NCBI GenBank assembly: GCA_963718295.1
Contig: CAVQYV010000004.1
Coordinates: 1 to 64,000 of the forward strand
Origin: CAVQYV01 sp963718295 [NCBI: uncultured Methylomirabilota bacterium]
GTDB lineage: Bacteria; Methylomirabilota; Methylomirabilia; CAVQYV01
Direction: 5' to 3'
DNA length: 64,000 bases
The position numbers and the translations under genes are program-made. The notes under the pieces were generated by a model. That model was not told the origin of the DNA. It saw nothing but the letters and a program-made list of their open reading frames with translations, and did no database searches. Shown in pieces: positions 18,910 through 29,024 of this stretch. Each line of letters begins with the position of its first letter. Position 1 is the first letter of the stretch.

Positions 18910-20370
18910 ATGGGTGATCGGGGATGGACGGATTTGGCCCAGGATTTGATGAAGGCCATTCGAATTGCACCCGAGGGGATGGTGCAAATCCTGGATGGAC
19001 CGAAGATCCGGGAGCAACTGATTGACGAGCTGATCCATTTGGCCGTCTTCGCCGGCGATCCCGCAGATCAAGCGCGGGCCCGCAAGGTCATCTGGGCACT
19101 GGCGGAGGCCTCAGGGATCTTTCCCGCCTCCATTCAGGAGCTCTATGAGGCGATGGGAAAGGAAAAATATGGCGGCTTCACCGTCCCGGCCATCAATATC
19201 CGGGGCCTGACCTACGATGTGGCCCGGGCGGTCTTCCGGGCCGCGTTGAAGAATGAAGCCGGCGCCTTTATCTTTGAGATCGCCCGCTCCGAGATCGGCT
19301 ACACCTCCCAGAGGCCGCCCGAATATGCGACCGCCATCATGGCTGCCGCCCTCCGGGAGGGATTCACGGGTCCCCTCTTCATCCAGGGGGATCATTACCA
19401 GATCAGCGCCAAGCGATACCAGGCGGATGGGGAAGCCGAGCTGAATGCCATCCGGGGCCTGATTGCAGAATCCATCGCGGCAGGCTTCTTCAATATCGAC
19501 ATCGACTCCTCTACCCTGGTGGATCTTTCCCATTCCACCCTAAAAGAGCAGCAGCGCCTGAACTATGAGCTGGTTGCTGATCTCACTGCCTATATCCGCA
19601 GCATCCAGCCGCCAGGGGTTCAGGTTTCGGTGGGCGGGGAGATTGGAGAGGTGGGAAAGAAAAACAGTACGGTCGAGGAGCTCCGGGCTTTTATGGACGG
19701 CCTGCGCCAGGAGTTGGCCGAAAGAGGCCAGGATCTGAAGGGCATTTCCAAGATCAGCATCCAGACCGGGACCACCCACGGCGGGGTTCCTCTTCCCGAT
19801 GGGAAGGTGGCCCAGGTGAGCCTCGATTTCGATACCCTGGAGCGCCTTTCTCGGGTGGCCCGCGAGGAATATGGACTTGCCGGGGCGGTCCAACACGGGG
19901 CTTCCACCCTCCCCTCCGAGGTCTTCCATTTCTTTCCCCAGCGAGGGGCCGCGGAGATCCATCTGGCCACCGAGTTTCAGAACATGATCTATGAAGATCC
20001 CGCATTCCCAGCCGATCTGAGGCAAGAGATCTACGAGCACCTGGAAAAGGACCCCTCCAGCGAGCGCAAGGAGGGGGAGACCAAGGAGCAGTTCATCTAC
20101 AAGAATCGAAAGCGGGCCTTTGGTCCCTTCAAAGCGAAGTTATGGGGCCTTCCGGGAGAGGTCAGGGCCCAGATCAGCTCCCGGCTGGAGGCGAAATTCT
20201 CCTTCCTCTTTGAGAAACTGAATGTGATCCACACCCAAAAGAGGGTGGAGGCCGAGATAAAATCCCGTGCCCCGCGCCAGAGGCTTCCCCAGGATCTCTC
20301 CCCAATGAGCGTGGAACCGGAGACCGCCGGCCAAGTCAAGGATTGGGGGGTGCCGGGGGAGGGAGAGTGA
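18910..20370 (+). CDS. Class II fructose-bisphosphate aldolase-like protein
   Basis: About 486 residues from ATG 18910, chosen because AGGGGGTG lies 7 bases upstream; in-frame starts at 18871 and 18889 lack such a site. Class II aldolase features: GGFTVPAINIRG near the N-terminus, the metal-binding FIQGDHYQ (Asp, His), GGEIGEVG, a His in TGTTHGG and another in AVQHGASTL. It is longer than E. coli FbaA (359 residues) because of extra N- and C-terminal helices. The class cleaves fructose-1,6-bisphosphate or related ketose bisphosphates with a divalent metal. This long subgroup is poorly studied, so the substrate is not certain. Likely same transcript as thyX, 41 bases downstream. Confidence 0.8.
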   Translation: MGDRGWTDLAQDLMKAIRIAPEGMVQILDGPKIREQLIDELIHLAVFAGDPADQARARKVIWALAEASGIFPASIQELYEAMGKEKYGGFTVPAINIRGLTYDVARAVFRAALKNEAGAFIFEIARSEIGYTSQRPPEYATAIMAAALREGFTGPLFIQGDHYQISAKRYQADGEAELNAIRGLIAESIAAGFFNIDIDSSTLVDLSHSTLKEQQRLNYELVADLTAYIRSIQPPGVQVSVGGEIGEVGKKNSTVEELRAFMDGLRQELAERGQDLKGISKISIQTGTTHGGVPLPDGKVAQVSLDFDTLERLSRVAREEYGLAGAVQHGASTLPSEVFHFFPQRGAAEIHLATEFQNMIYEDPAFPADLRQEIYEHLEKDPSSERKEGETKEQFIYKNRKRAFGPFKAKLWGLPGEVRAQISSRLEAKFSFLFEKLNVIHTQKRVEAEIKSRAPRQRLPQDLSPMSVEPETAGQVKDWGVPGEGE

Positions 20371-20411
20371 ACGATGGAGGGTGATCTTTTGAAGGGAGGT
20401 GTGATGGCTTC

Positions 20412-21152
20412 ATGAAGCCCGTCGCCTCGAAAGTGACCTTGGTGGCCTTCACCCCGGACCCGGAGCAGGTCATCGCGGCGGCCGGCAAGCTCTGCTATTC
20501 TGCCGATACCGGGGGAATCTTCCAGCAAGGGCCGGGGGAGGCCCGCAAGTTTGTGAAGCAGCTTCGATCCTGGGGCCATCTGAGTCCCCTGGAGCACGTC
20601 AGCTTCACCTTTTACCTGGAGGGCGTCTCCCGGGCCATGACCCACCAGTTGGTTCGCCATCGCATCGCCAGCTATTCGCAGCGGAGCCAGCGCTACGTGG
20701 AGGAAGGGGACTTCGATTATATCGTCCCGCCCCAGATTCAAGGCAAGTCGGTTTCCATCGATGGGAGGCAGGTGGAGGGCTCCGAGTTTTTCCGGCAGAC
20801 CATGGAGGAGATCGGGGAACGCTACCGGGCTTTAGACCGGGCGTTGGGTGGGGGCGGTGAATCCAGCCATGAAGATGCGAGGTATCTGCTGCCCAATGCC
20901 TGTGAGACCAAGATCTTCGTTACCATGAACGCCCGCCAGCTCCTGCATTTCTTCGGCGAGCGTCTGTGCAATCGGGCCCAGTGGGAGATACGGCAGGTGG
21001 CCGAGCAGATGCTGGCCGTCTTGCGCCCAGCCTATCCGGGGATCTTTGGCGGCGCGGGTCCCAAGTGTATCGATCGGGGTCGGTGTCCGGAGGGGAGGCG
21101 GGGCTGTGGGAAGTTCGAGGAGGTGAAGCAACGGTATAAGGAATCGGAATAG
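20412..21152 (+). CDS. thyX: FAD-dependent thymidylate synthase
   Basis: 246 residues. Makes dTMP from dUMP using methylene-tetrahydrofolate, FAD and NADPH. The diagnostic ThyX motif RHRIASYSQRSQRY starts at residue 82 (RHR 82-84). SPLEHVSFTFYLEG before it and NARQLLHFFGERLCNRAQWEIR near the C-terminus bind FAD and nucleotide. The C-terminal Cys-rich tail (PKCIDRGRCPEGRRGC) is seen in some ThyX proteins. ATG 20412 has GAAGGGAGGTG upstream. The presence of ThyX rather than ThyA is common in anaerobes and uncultivated phyla. Confidence 0.95.
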   Translation: MKPVASKVTLVAFTPDPEQVIAAAGKLCYSADTGGIFQQGPGEARKFVKQLRSWGHLSPLEHVSFTFYLEGVSRAMTHQLVRHRIASYSQRSQRYVEEGDFDYIVPPQIQGKSVSIDGRQVEGSEFFRQTMEEIGERYRALDRALGGGGESSHEDARYLLPNACETKIFVTMNARQLLHFFGERLCNRAQWEIRQVAEQMLAVLRPAYPGIFGGAGPKCIDRGRCPEGRRGCGKFEEVKQRYKESE

Positions 21153-21173
21153 CCCGCTGGAAGAGGCCTCCCT

Positions 21174-22626
21174 CTACTTGCAGTGGTCGGGACTTGCCAG
21201 GAGGCGGGCGGCCTTGTCCCGATGAAGAAAGGGCCGATACTCGGCCAAGACGCACAACCCCTTATCCTCCAATTCCTTCCAATTCTTATCCTCTGCAATC
21301 AGCAAGAAGGATCTCTGCTCCCTCACCATCTTCTTCAATTTCCTCTTGGTTACCATCGGAATCGGCCTTTGATAATAATAGATGAGCCTTTCGTACTTGT
21401 GCCGGTAGGAGAAGACAGGGGTATCTCCCTGGATTTGCTGGATTTTTTGGATCATGGGTTTGATGGCGCTGTAGCGGTGATGTAACAGGGATGGCTCTCC
21501 CACCGAATAGAAAGATACCCACCCCAAAAGAATCGTCCCCACTGCCCAGAATACGATCCGGTTGACCTTCGGTCCGAATCGGCTTTTCAGCCCGGAAAAG
21601 GCACCGGCTGTCCACATTCCCAACAGAGCCGCCACGGCAGGGAAAAGGGGCAAGATGTATTTGGTATGTTTCGTTGCGCAGCTTGCCACAATGATAAGAG
21701 GCACCAAAGACCAACAGCTCCAAAAGGCGGCTTCCCAGCTGCCAGATACGCTCCTTCCAGCGTTCCTTGGTCTTATAGAAGACGAGGAGAATCCAGGGCG
21801 AGAAATTGGTGATGAAATCCAATAGGAAGCGGTAAAGGGGATCCCTTTCCTTGGCCCAATAGGTTTTGCCCATGATGTCATTTTTCAGAAATACTTCCCA
21901 CTGGCCCGCGTCGATTCGGAGGAAACAATAGAGATACCAGGGAAAGGCCACCAGGGCGAAGATGGCCCATCCTTTCAGGGAGAAAAGCCCTTTGAGGAGG
22001 TTACGATCTTTCGAGACCAGCCAGAAAACCAGGAGGGGAGGCAGGAAAAAGGGGAGTGCCGCCGGCCCCTTGGTCAAAAATGCCAATCCCCAGAAAAGGT
22101 AAGAAAGATAAAGCGGCCAGCGGACTTCAGGCTTCTTCAAGAAATCCAGAAAAAGGAACAACGCCACGGTACAGCAGAGGGCCAGGAGCATCTCGATTTC
22201 GGCCCGCCGGGCATAGAGGGTGAACTTGTAGGAGGTAATCAGGATGATCGCGGCGAAGAGGGCAGGCCACCTGCCTGCATATTTCTTGACTCGGGCAAAG
22301 GTGAACCAGGTGATGAACAAGGCGCTGAGCAAAGAGGGAAGCCTCAGGGCCCATTCGGCGGTAGTGCGGAGGAGGAGGGCGAAGATGGCGGCCACCCAAT
22401 AGAAGAGTGGAGGTTTGGTGATATAGATCTCCTCGTTGATGGTGGGGATGAGCCAGTGCTGGCCTGCCAGCATCTCCTTCACCACCAGCATCCTCCGCCC
22501 TTCGTTCAAAGAGACGATGGGAAGCGACCAGGTGCCCCAGAAAAAGATGACGACGGAGGCAACGATCGTCATCGGGAACAAGTACCGATAGAGCTCATCC
22601 TCCTGATCCAACCAGCTATTTTGCAC
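21174..22626 (-). CDS. Glycosyltransferase family 39 (ArnT/PMT-like), frameshifted
   Basis: Polytopic membrane enzyme, about 480 residues across the shift. The first periplasmic loop has SLNEGRRMLVVKEML, equivalent to the catalytic DEGR/DEAR loop; the Asp is replaced by Asn here. YITKPPLFYWVAA and AEWALRLPSLLSA follow, typical of GT39 transferases that use polyprenyl-phosphate sugars (as ArnT does for lipid A). At about 21725, in a run of four A/T bases, the frame shifts by one; the second part has the expected helix region (LVPLIIVASCATKHTKYILPLFPA) and a soluble C-terminus. The stop is at 21174-21176, 21 bases from the thyX stop, convergent. Target lipid or protein unknown. Confidence 0.8.
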
Positions 22627-22963
22627 CAGGTATTCCCCTCACCGTGATCCTCCTTGGACCCTCCTTATACCATCACACGCCGTTTGAATTGAAGGAAAAA
22701 TTTCAGGGGTCTTTCCCAGCTGCCCTCTTCATGAAGGGGGGAGCTATCGGTTCCGTAATGGCCTCGTCCCTCTTTGCGCACGATGACCGATCGGATGCCT
22801 GCCGAGTGACATGAAGCAGGGGATTCGAGTGGATTTCCCCTTCCGGAAAAACTCCTTTTCAGGTAGGGGGAGTTGTGCTATAGTCCCCAAAATTGGGCAG
22901 GTTTTCCTTATCATAACGTGCCATTATGCCGCAAAAAGGTCGCAAGAAAGGAGTTTTCGAAAA
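22627..22963. promoter_or_regulatory. Divergent promoter region between GT39 and the LarA-like gene
   Basis: 337 bases without a gene. For the plus-strand gene I see TTTTCA (22856-22861), a 17-base spacer and TATAGT (22879-22884), a plausible sigma-70 promoter about 70 bases before the start, and AAAGGAG as ribosome binding site (22947-22953). No operator or riboswitch is recognised. Confidence 0.35.
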
Positions 22964-24218
22964 ATGTCCTATCCCAAGATGATGCGAATTCGACAAAAGA
23001 TGGATGCCGCCAAGGTGGCGGATGTGGTGGCCAAGACCCGGGAGGAGCTGGCCAGGATCAACATCTCCTCCTTCATCAAGCCCGGCCAGACGGTGGCCCT
23101 CACTTCCGGCAGCCGGGGCGTGGCCAATGTGGGCAGGATCACCAAGACGGTGGTCGACGAATTGAAGGGAATTGGCGCCAAGCCCTTCATCGTCCCCACC
23201 ATGGGGAGCCATGGAGGCGCCACGGCTGAGGGTCAGAAGGCCGTGCTCACCTACTATGGAATCACCGAGGAGGCCATGGGGTGCCCCCTCAAGGCCTCTA
23301 TGGAGGTAGTCCCTTTGGGGGAGACCGCGGAGGGCATCCCCCTCTATCTGGACAAGTTTGCCTCGGAAGCCGACCATATCGGGGTGATCGCCCGGATCAA
23401 GCCCCATACCGATTTCTCCGGAGAGATCGAGAGCGGCTGGTACAAGATGATGGCAATCGGCCTGGGAAAACACAAGGGAGCCCAGTACTATCATCAGGCT
23501 GCGGTGCAGCACGGCTTCTATAATCTCTTCGTCGCAGTAGGACGGGAGCTATTGAAGCGAACCAAGATCTCCTTCGGGGTGGGCATGGTGGAAAATGGCT
23601 ACGATCAGACCGCCATCATCGAGGCCGTATGCGCTGCGGACATGGAAGCAAGCTGAGAGGCGGCTGCAGAAGAGATCCAAGGAACTGCTGGCCCATTTGC
23701 CCTTTGACCGGCTGGATGTGCTGATTGTCGATGAGATGGGGAAGGATGTAACCGGCGCGGGAATGGATCCCAATGTGATCGGTCGCATTATGAACGTGGT
23801 GACCCCGGAGCCGGATTCCCCCAAGATCATCCGGATTGTGGCCCGGGACCTCACGGAGGCCACGGAAGGAAACGCAGTGGGGATCGGGCTGGCCGATTTC
23901 ATCTCCAAGAGGCTCTTCGACAAGATCGACTACGAAAAGACCAAGATCAATTGCCTGTGCGGCATCAGCCCTGAGAAGGGGCGAGTCCCCATCGTGGGGG
24001 AGTCGGATCAGGACGCGGTCGATATGGCGCTGGGCACCATCGGGAATGTCCCCCCGGAGAAGGCAAAGGTCATCTGGATCAAGAGCACCTTGATCCTGGG
24101 AGAAGTGGAGGTATCGGAGGCCTTCCAGGGAGAAGTGGAAAAGAGGCCTGACCTGGAGCCTCTCACCGGACTTCGGGAGATAAAATTCGATCCTCAGGGG
24201 AACCTGCTGCCCCTGTAG
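22964..24218 (+). CDS. LarA-like protein (DUF2088 / lactate racemase family), frameshifted
   Basis: About 418 residues across a one-base shift at about 23640. The first part has GQTVALTSGSRGVANVGRI, PTMGSHGGATAEGQ and ARIKPHTDFSGEIESGWYKMMAIGLGKHKGA, matching the LarA family (nickel-pincer racemases and relatives). The second part, in the next frame, continues LPFDRLDVLIVDEMGKDVTGAGMDPN to the end. ATG 22964 follows AAAGGAG. LarA itself interconverts D- and L-lactate; related proteins act on other 2-hydroxyacids. It heads a run of catabolic genes and may epimerise a hydroxyacid entering the pathway. The Lys that holds the nickel cofactor cannot be assigned with confidence. No larB/larC/larE maturation genes are in the window. 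Confidence 0.75.
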
Positions 24219-24342
24219 GGCCCATCGCGCGATTCCTCCTCACACACGCCGCTTATCCCAATCGCCTAATGAGCCAAAAGCCTTCCTCCCGGGAATGTTC
24301 CCAGGGTTGAAGACGTCGAAGAGAGAGGAAGGGAAGAAGACC

Positions 24343-24669
24343 ATGCCGTTTTTTTTCGATCTGAGTGACCTGAAGCCGAAGCAAGTCATCCCGGGGATGC
24401 AGATCCGGGTGGCCAGTGGGGAGAAGATCATGCTCTCCTATGTGGATCTGGAGCAGGGATCTGAAGTTAAAGACCATTCCCATCCCCATGAGCAGGCGGG
24501 GATCGTGATCCAAGGGGAGGGAGATTTCCGGATCGGCGATGAAAGGCGACAGGTCAAGCCTGGGGACATGTACCTCATCCCCTCCCAGGTGATCCATCGG
24601 CTGCTGGTGACCAAAGGTCCTATGAAAGTATTAGATATCTTCTCGCCCCCGCGCGAGGAATATCGATAG
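24343..24669 (+). CDS. Cupin-domain protein
   Basis: 108 residues from ATG 24343. A single cupin_2 barrel: motif 1 reads VKDHSHPHEQAGIVIQGEGDF with two His and a Glu-like position for metal binding, and motif 2 reads KPGDMYLIPSQVIHRLLV. Small cupins of this kind act as sugar or sugar-acid isomerases, lyases or binding proteins (KdgF and others). It lies 7 bases before the HpcH/HpaI aldolase gene and is probably co-translated with it, which suggests it handles an intermediate of that pathway. The exact reaction is not decidable from sequence alone. Confidence 0.8.
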   Translation: MPFFFDLSDLKPKQVIPGMQIRVASGEKIMLSYVDLEQGSEVKDHSHPHEQAGIVIQGEGDFRIGDERRQVKPGDMYLIPSQVIHRLLVTKGPMKVLDIFSPPREEYR

Positions 24670-24676
24670 AAAAGAG

Positions 24677-25462
24677 ATGGCGATGCGCGATCTGCGAAAA
24701 GAGCTGAAAGAGGGCAAGACCCTCCTGGGAACCTTCGTCTGGGAGTTCTCCTCGCCGTATGTCTGCCGGATCCTGGCCAGTGCCGGGTGGGATTTCGTCC
24801 TGGTGGACACGGAGCATACCTCGCTCTCGGTGGAAACCGTGGGCAACCTCATTGCAACGGCCCGGGACTGCGATCTGCCCAGCATCGTGCGGGTGCCCGC
24901 CATTGAGAGGCCCTACTTCTCCAGGCCGCTAGATGCTGGGGCGGCGGGCATCATGGTCCCCCGCATCGAGACCCGGGAGGAGGTAGAGCAGGCGGTTTCA
25001 TTCATGAAGTTCCCTCCCCTCGGCACGCGGGGGGTGGGCTTTGGGCTCACCTTGACCCGCTATCAGATGGTAAAGCCGGGGGAATTCGCGGAGTATCTGA
25101 ACCAGACTACCCTGGTGGTGCTGCAGATCGAGACCCGGGCCGCCGTGGAGAGAATGGATGAGGTGCTCTCTCACCAGGCGGTCGATGTCGCCTATGTGGG
25201 CCCCTTCGATCTGTCTCACTCCTTGAAAATCCCGGGCCAGTTCGATCATCCCTTGATGACCTCGACGATGGAGAAAATCATCGCCGGCTGTGAGAAGCAT
25301 GGGGTGGTCCCCGGCGTCTATGCCCATACCTTCGAATCGGGCCGAAAATGGATGGATAAGGGGATGCGCTTCTTCGTCTGCTCAGGGGATGTTTGGCTCC
25401 TCAAGCAGAAGAGCCTGGAGGTGTTGGAGAGTTACCGGAATCATCTGGCCAAGGGGCGGTGA
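24677..25462 (+). CDS. HpcH/HpaI family aldolase
   Basis: 261 residues. Class II pyruvate aldolase of the HpcH/HpaI/GarL family: WEFSSPYVCRILASAGWDFVLVDTEHTSLS at the N-terminus, PLDAGAAGIMVPRIETREEVEQAV with metal-site acids, LQIETRAAVERMDEV, and VDVAYVGPFDLSHS. These enzymes cleave 2-keto-3-deoxy or 4-hydroxy-2-oxo acids to pyruvate and an aldehyde. The gene sits between a cupin and a VOC gene in a catabolic cluster that also holds a decayed sugar-acid dehydratase. A 2-keto-3-deoxy sugar acid is therefore a reasonable substrate, by inference. Confidence 0.88.
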   Translation: MAMRDLRKELKEGKTLLGTFVWEFSSPYVCRILASAGWDFVLVDTEHTSLSVETVGNLIATARDCDLPSIVRVPAIERPYFSRPLDAGAAGIMVPRIETREEVEQAVSFMKFPPLGTRGVGFGLTLTRYQMVKPGEFAEYLNQTTLVVLQIETRAAVERMDEVLSHQAVDVAYVGPFDLSHSLKIPGQFDHPLMTSTMEKIIAGCEKHGVVPGVYAHTFESGRKWMDKGMRFFVCSGDVWLLKQKSLEVLESYRNHLAKGR

Positions 25463-25540
25463 ACCCGGGGGAGAGAGACGGATAGGGATCTTTAATGGCT
25501 ATGGATGTATTGGCAACTTTACCATCGAAAGGAGAGACAG

Positions 25541-25927
25541 ATGTGGTGTGAGCTTCATCATTTACATTTCAAGTGCAGCGACATGGAGGGGTCAGTTCGG
25601 TTTTTCAAGGAGGTATTCGATGGGGAGGAGTTGTCGAGGATCGAATACCAGGGGATGCCGATCGTTCGGATGCGTGTGGGAGGCTCCATCTTTTCCTTTT
25701 CTACCAAGGAAGTCGGAGAGGAAGTGGACCCCAAAACCAAGCCGGCGCGCTATGGGCTCTATCACCTCGGATTGCGGGTGAAGGATTTGGAGCAGGCGCT
25801 GGCGGAGGTGAAGAAAAGGGGCATGACCATCACCAAAGAGCCGAGCGCGGTCACTGAGAAAGTGAAGGTAGCTTTCTTCTTGGGACCGGATGGTTACTCG
25901 ATCGAGCTGTTAGAGGTGAAGGATTGA
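25541..25927 (+). CDS. VOC family (glyoxalase-like) protein
   Basis: 128 residues from ATG 25541, with AAAGGAGAG upstream. A vicinal-oxygen-chelate fold: CELHHLHFKCSDMEGSVRFFKEVF gives the first metal-binding His, YGLYHLGLRVKDLEQALAEVKKRG the repeat, and FFLGPDGYSIELLEV the last Glu. The length is that of glyoxalase I-like or methylmalonyl-CoA epimerase-like proteins. It may detoxify or isomerise an oxo-aldehyde made by the aldolase just upstream. Its stop codon overlaps the leader of the next gene. Confidence 0.85.
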   Translation: MWCELHHLHFKCSDMEGSVRFFKEVFDGEELSRIEYQGMPIVRMRVGGSIFSFSTKEVGEEVDPKTKPARYGLYHLGLRVKDLEQALAEVKKRGMTITKEPSAVTEKVKVAFFLGPDGYSIELLEVKD

Positions 25928-25947
25928 GGACACAAGGAGGAGATGTG

Positions 25948-26949
25948 GTGAGATTCAAGGCGGTTTACACGGACCAGCATATCATTCCTTCAGGGCCGGA
26001 AAGGGAGATCTTGGCGGAGGTGGGAGCCGAGTTCATCGCCGCGGAGTGCCGGAACGAAGAGGAGACCATTCAGGCCGCCGCCGAGGCTCATGCGGTCCTC
26101 AATGCCTCGGCCAAGCTCACTTCCCGGGTAATCGAGACCCTGAAGGATTGCCTGGTGATTGCCCGTTACGGGATTGGGGTCGATAATGTGGACATCCCGG
26201 CGGCGACGGAGCGGGGCATCATCATTTGCAACGTCCCCGATTTCTGCTTTGAGGAAGTCTCGGACACTGCCATGAGCCTCATTCTGGCTGTCAGCAAGAA
26301 GGTTTGCCAGATGAGTCATCTGGTGAAACAGGGGATCTGGAATCGCAATCTGGCCAAACCGATCCACAAATTCTCAAATCAGACCCTGGGGCTGATCGCC
26401 TTCGGCAATATCGCCCGGGCGCTGGCGAAAAAGGCCCGCCCCTTCGGCTTCAAGATCAATGCCTATGATCCCTACGTCTCGCCGGAGTTGGCTCAGGCCC
26501 ACGGGGTGGAGCTGATGGATCTGGATGCTCTTCTGGCGACCTCCGATGTGATTTCCATCCATGCCCCCCTGACCAAGGAGACCTTTCACCTCATCGGGGA
26601 GGCAGAGCTGAAGAAGATGAAACCCTCCGCCTTCCTGGTCAACACCGGCAGAGGTCCCATTGTGGATGGCAAAGCCCTCTATGCAGCGCTGAAGGAGGGG
26701 AGAATCGCCGGAGCCGGACTGGACGTGATGGAGAAGGAACCCCCCGACCCCCAAGATCCACTGCTCACCCTGGACAATGTGGTATTTACCCCCCACTACG
26801 GCTCTTATACGGAAGAGGCCTACTATGAGCTGCGGGTCAAGGCGGCGCAGGGAGCCGCTTCGGTATTGAGGGGCGAATTTCCCAAATATTTCGTCAATCA
26901 GGAGGTGAAAGGGAAAGCACGAATGCTGCAACGGATCAAGGAAGGCTGA
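25948..26949 (+). CDS. D-isomer-specific 2-hydroxyacid dehydrogenase (CtBP-like)
   Basis: About 333 residues. The NAD-binding core contains LGLIAFGNIARALAKKARPFGFKINAYDPY, where the usual GxGxxG is GFGNIA-like with Ala before Phe. The catalytic Arg is in LVNTGRGPIVDGKAL, Glu in AGLDVMEKEP, and the usual His is in FTPHYGSYTEEAYYEL. Enzymes of this family oxidise 2-hydroxyacids or reduce 2-oxoacids. GTG 25948 is preferred because AAGGAGGA lies 6 bases upstream (GTG 25945 is the alternative). It follows the VOC gene closely and probably shares its mRNA. Confidence 0.88.
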   Translation: MRFKAVYTDQHIIPSGPEREILAEVGAEFIAAECRNEEETIQAAAEAHAVLNASAKLTSRVIETLKDCLVIARYGIGVDNVDIPAATERGIIICNVPDFCFEEVSDTAMSLILAVSKKVCQMSHLVKQGIWNRNLAKPIHKFSNQTLGLIAFGNIARALAKKARPFGFKINAYDPYVSPELAQAHGVELMDLDALLATSDVISIHAPLTKETFHLIGEAELKKMKPSAFLVNTGRGPIVDGKALYAALKEGRIAGAGLDVMEKEPPDPQDPLLTLDNVVFTPHYGSYTEEAYYELRVKAAQGAASVLRGEFPKYFVNQEVKGKARMLQRIKEG

Positions 26950-27007
26950 TCATTTGAGGAAAAGGTCCCGCTATTCAATTGAATCATTTCGTTGGGAGGT
27001 TTGAAAA

Positions 27008-27967
27008 ATGAGTCTTGACAACAAGAAGCTCCTCTGGATGTACAAGACCATGGTGACCATCCGTGGGTTCGAGGAAAAGGCCTTTGACCTCTTCAAGAGG
27101 GGCTTGGTTCGAGGATCCATCCATTTCTATATCGGGGAAGAGGCGATGGCCACCGGGGCCTGTGGGGCCATCCAGCCGGAGGATGCCATTACCGCCACCC
27201 ACCGGGGCCATGGCCAGTGTATTGCCAAGGGTGCCAAGGTGGACCTGATGCTGGCCGAGCTGTTGGGCAAGGCCACCGGATATTGTAAGGGCAAAGGCGG
27301 CTCCATGCACATTGCGGATGTGGATTCCGGGATCCTGGGAGCCAATGGCATCGTGGGCGGAGGGATCCCCTTGGCCACCGGTGCTGCCTTGGCCTTCAAA
27401 GTGCAAAAAGCACCCAAGGTGGTCCTCTGCTTCTTCGGGGATGGGGCCTCCAACCAGGGAGGCCTTTTGGAATCTGCCAATCTGGCTTCCATCTGGAAGC
27501 TGCCGGTCGTTTATATATGCGAGAACAATTATTATGGACTCTCCATGTGCGTCCTGGATTCGGTGTCCTGTACCAACATTGCCGATCGGGCAGTTGCCGT
27601 CGGGATGCCGGGGGTGGTGGTGGATGGCAACGATGTGATCGCCGTTCACGAAGCGGTCTCTGCCGCTGTAGCCCGCGCCCGAGCCGGGGAAGGTCCTACC
27701 TTCATAGAGGGGAAAACCTACCGCTGGATGGGGCATTTTTCAGGAGACGCCGAGGTCTACCGCACCAAGGAAGAGAAAGAGGAGTGGATGAAAAAGGATC
27801 CCATCGCACGCTTCGAAAAGATGTTGATTGAGCGCAAAGTGCTGGATCCTGAAAAGGCCAAGGCCTTGCGTGCCGGGGCGGAAAAGGAATTGGAGGACGC
27901 GGAAAAGTTCGCTCTGGAGAGCCCGGAGCCCGCACCTGATACCCTATTGACAGATATCTACGCCTGA
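27008..27967 (+). CDS. Thiamine-dependent dehydrogenase E1 component, alpha subunit (acetoin/pyruvate type)
   Basis: 319 residues. The thiamine pyrophosphate motif runs from FFGDGASNQGGLLESANLA to CENNYYGLS (GDG...NN). The phosphorylation-loop region KTYRWMGHFSGDAEVYRTKEE and GKGGSMHIADVDSGILGANGIVGGGIP are characteristic of AcoA/PdhA. With the next two genes it forms E1alpha-E1beta-E2 of a 2-oxoacid dehydrogenase complex that transfers an acyl group to lipoate and CoA. The short alpha subunit and gene order resemble the acetoin dehydrogenase system, but pyruvate is an equally possible substrate given the aldolase upstream. No E3 gene is present nearby, so E3 is presumably shared. Confidence 0.88.
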   Translation: MSLDNKKLLWMYKTMVTIRGFEEKAFDLFKRGLVRGSIHFYIGEEAMATGACGAIQPEDAITATHRGHGQCIAKGAKVDLMLAELLGKATGYCKGKGGSMHIADVDSGILGANGIVGGGIPLATGAALAFKVQKAPKVVLCFFGDGASNQGGLLESANLASIWKLPVVYICENNYYGLSMCVLDSVSCTNIADRAVAVGMPGVVVDGNDVIAVHEAVSAAVARARAGEGPTFIEGKTYRWMGHFSGDAEVYRTKEEKEEWMKKDPIARFEKMLIERKVLDPEKAKALRAGAEKELEDAEKFALESPEPAPDTLLTDIYA

Positions 27968-28008
27968 TCATGGCTGACGATTGAGATATTAGAGAAAGGA
28001 GTTCGGAA

Positions 28009-28983
28009 TTGGCTATCATTACCTATCGTGAGGCATTAAAAGAGGCCCTGCGGGAAGAGATGAGGCGCGATGAGCGGGTCTTCATGTTGGGGGAGGATAT
28101 CGGGATCTACGGGGGGGCCCTGGGCGTCAGCGCCGGCCTGATCGAGGAGTTTGGGCCGGAGCGAATCCGCAACACTCCTATCTCGGAAGCAGCGATCGCG
28201 GGGGCGGCCGTGGGGGCTGCTGCCATGGGAATGCGACCCATCGCCGAGATCATGTACATCGATTTCGTCACCCTCTCTATGGATCAGTTGGTGAACCAAG
28301 CCGCCAAGATCCGATATATGTTCGGGGGGAAGGCCAAGATCCCCATGGTGTTGAGGACCCAGGGCGGTGCGGGCCGATGCAATGCCGGTCAGCACTCGCA
28401 GTCCCTGGAGGCCTGGTTTGTGCATATTCCCGGCCTCTACGTGATCCAGCCCTCCACCCCCTATGACGCTAAGGGACTATTGAAGTCGGCGATCCGGGAC
28501 GACAACCCGGTGATATTCATTGAGCACAAGATGATCTATGCCACCAAAGGGGAAGTGCCGGAAGGGGAATATCTGGTTCCCATTGGGGTGGCGGATGTCA
28601 AGCGCGAAGGGAAAGATGTGACGATTGTTGCCACCTCCTTGATGGTGCTCACTGCCCTGGAGGCCGCAACAGAGTTGGCCAAGGAGGGCATTGAGGCCGA
28701 GGTGGTGGACCCCCGCACCCTCAATCCTTTGGACATCGATACCATCCTGAATTCGGTGAAGAAGACGAATCATCTGGTGATCCTTCACGAGGCCAATGAG
28801 CGCTGCGGAGTGGGGGCGGAGATTGCTGCTCAGGTGGCGGACAAAGGGTTCGATTATCTGGATGCCCCCATCAAGCGGGTCTGTGCGCCGAATTCCGTGA
28901 TCCCCTACAATCAGCACCTGGAGAAGCTATTCATCCCCTCCAAGGAGCGGGTGGTGGAGGCGGTCAAAGCGATCCTGGGCTAA
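28009..28983 (+). CDS. Thiamine-dependent dehydrogenase E1 component, beta subunit
   Basis: 324 residues starting at TTG 28009, placed 9 bases after AAAGGAG; no ATG lies near. It has the transketolase pyrimidine-binding domain ([44 protein letters not shown]) and C-terminal domain ([53 protein letters not shown]). It pairs with the alpha subunit upstream to form the heterotetramer. The intergenic gap is 41 bases. Confidence 0.9.
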   Translation: MAIITYREALKEALREEMRRDERVFMLGEDIGIYGGALGVSAGLIEEFGPERIRNTPISEAAIAGAAVGAAAMGMRPIAEIMYIDFVTLSMDQLVNQAAKIRYMFGGKAKIPMVLRTQGGAGRCNAGQHSQSLEAWFVHIPGLYVIQPSTPYDAKGLLKSAIRDDNPVIFIEHKMIYATKGEVPEGEYLVPIGVADVKREGKDVTIVATSLMVLTALEAATELAKEGIEAEVVDPRTLNPLDIDTILNSVKKTNHLVILHEANERCGVGAEIAAQVADKGFDYLDAPIKRVCAPNSVIPYNQHLEKLFIPSKERVVEAVKAILG

Positions 28984-29024
28984 TGAGAAGAGCGGGATCG
29001 GATCTATCCCGATAGGAGGAAAGG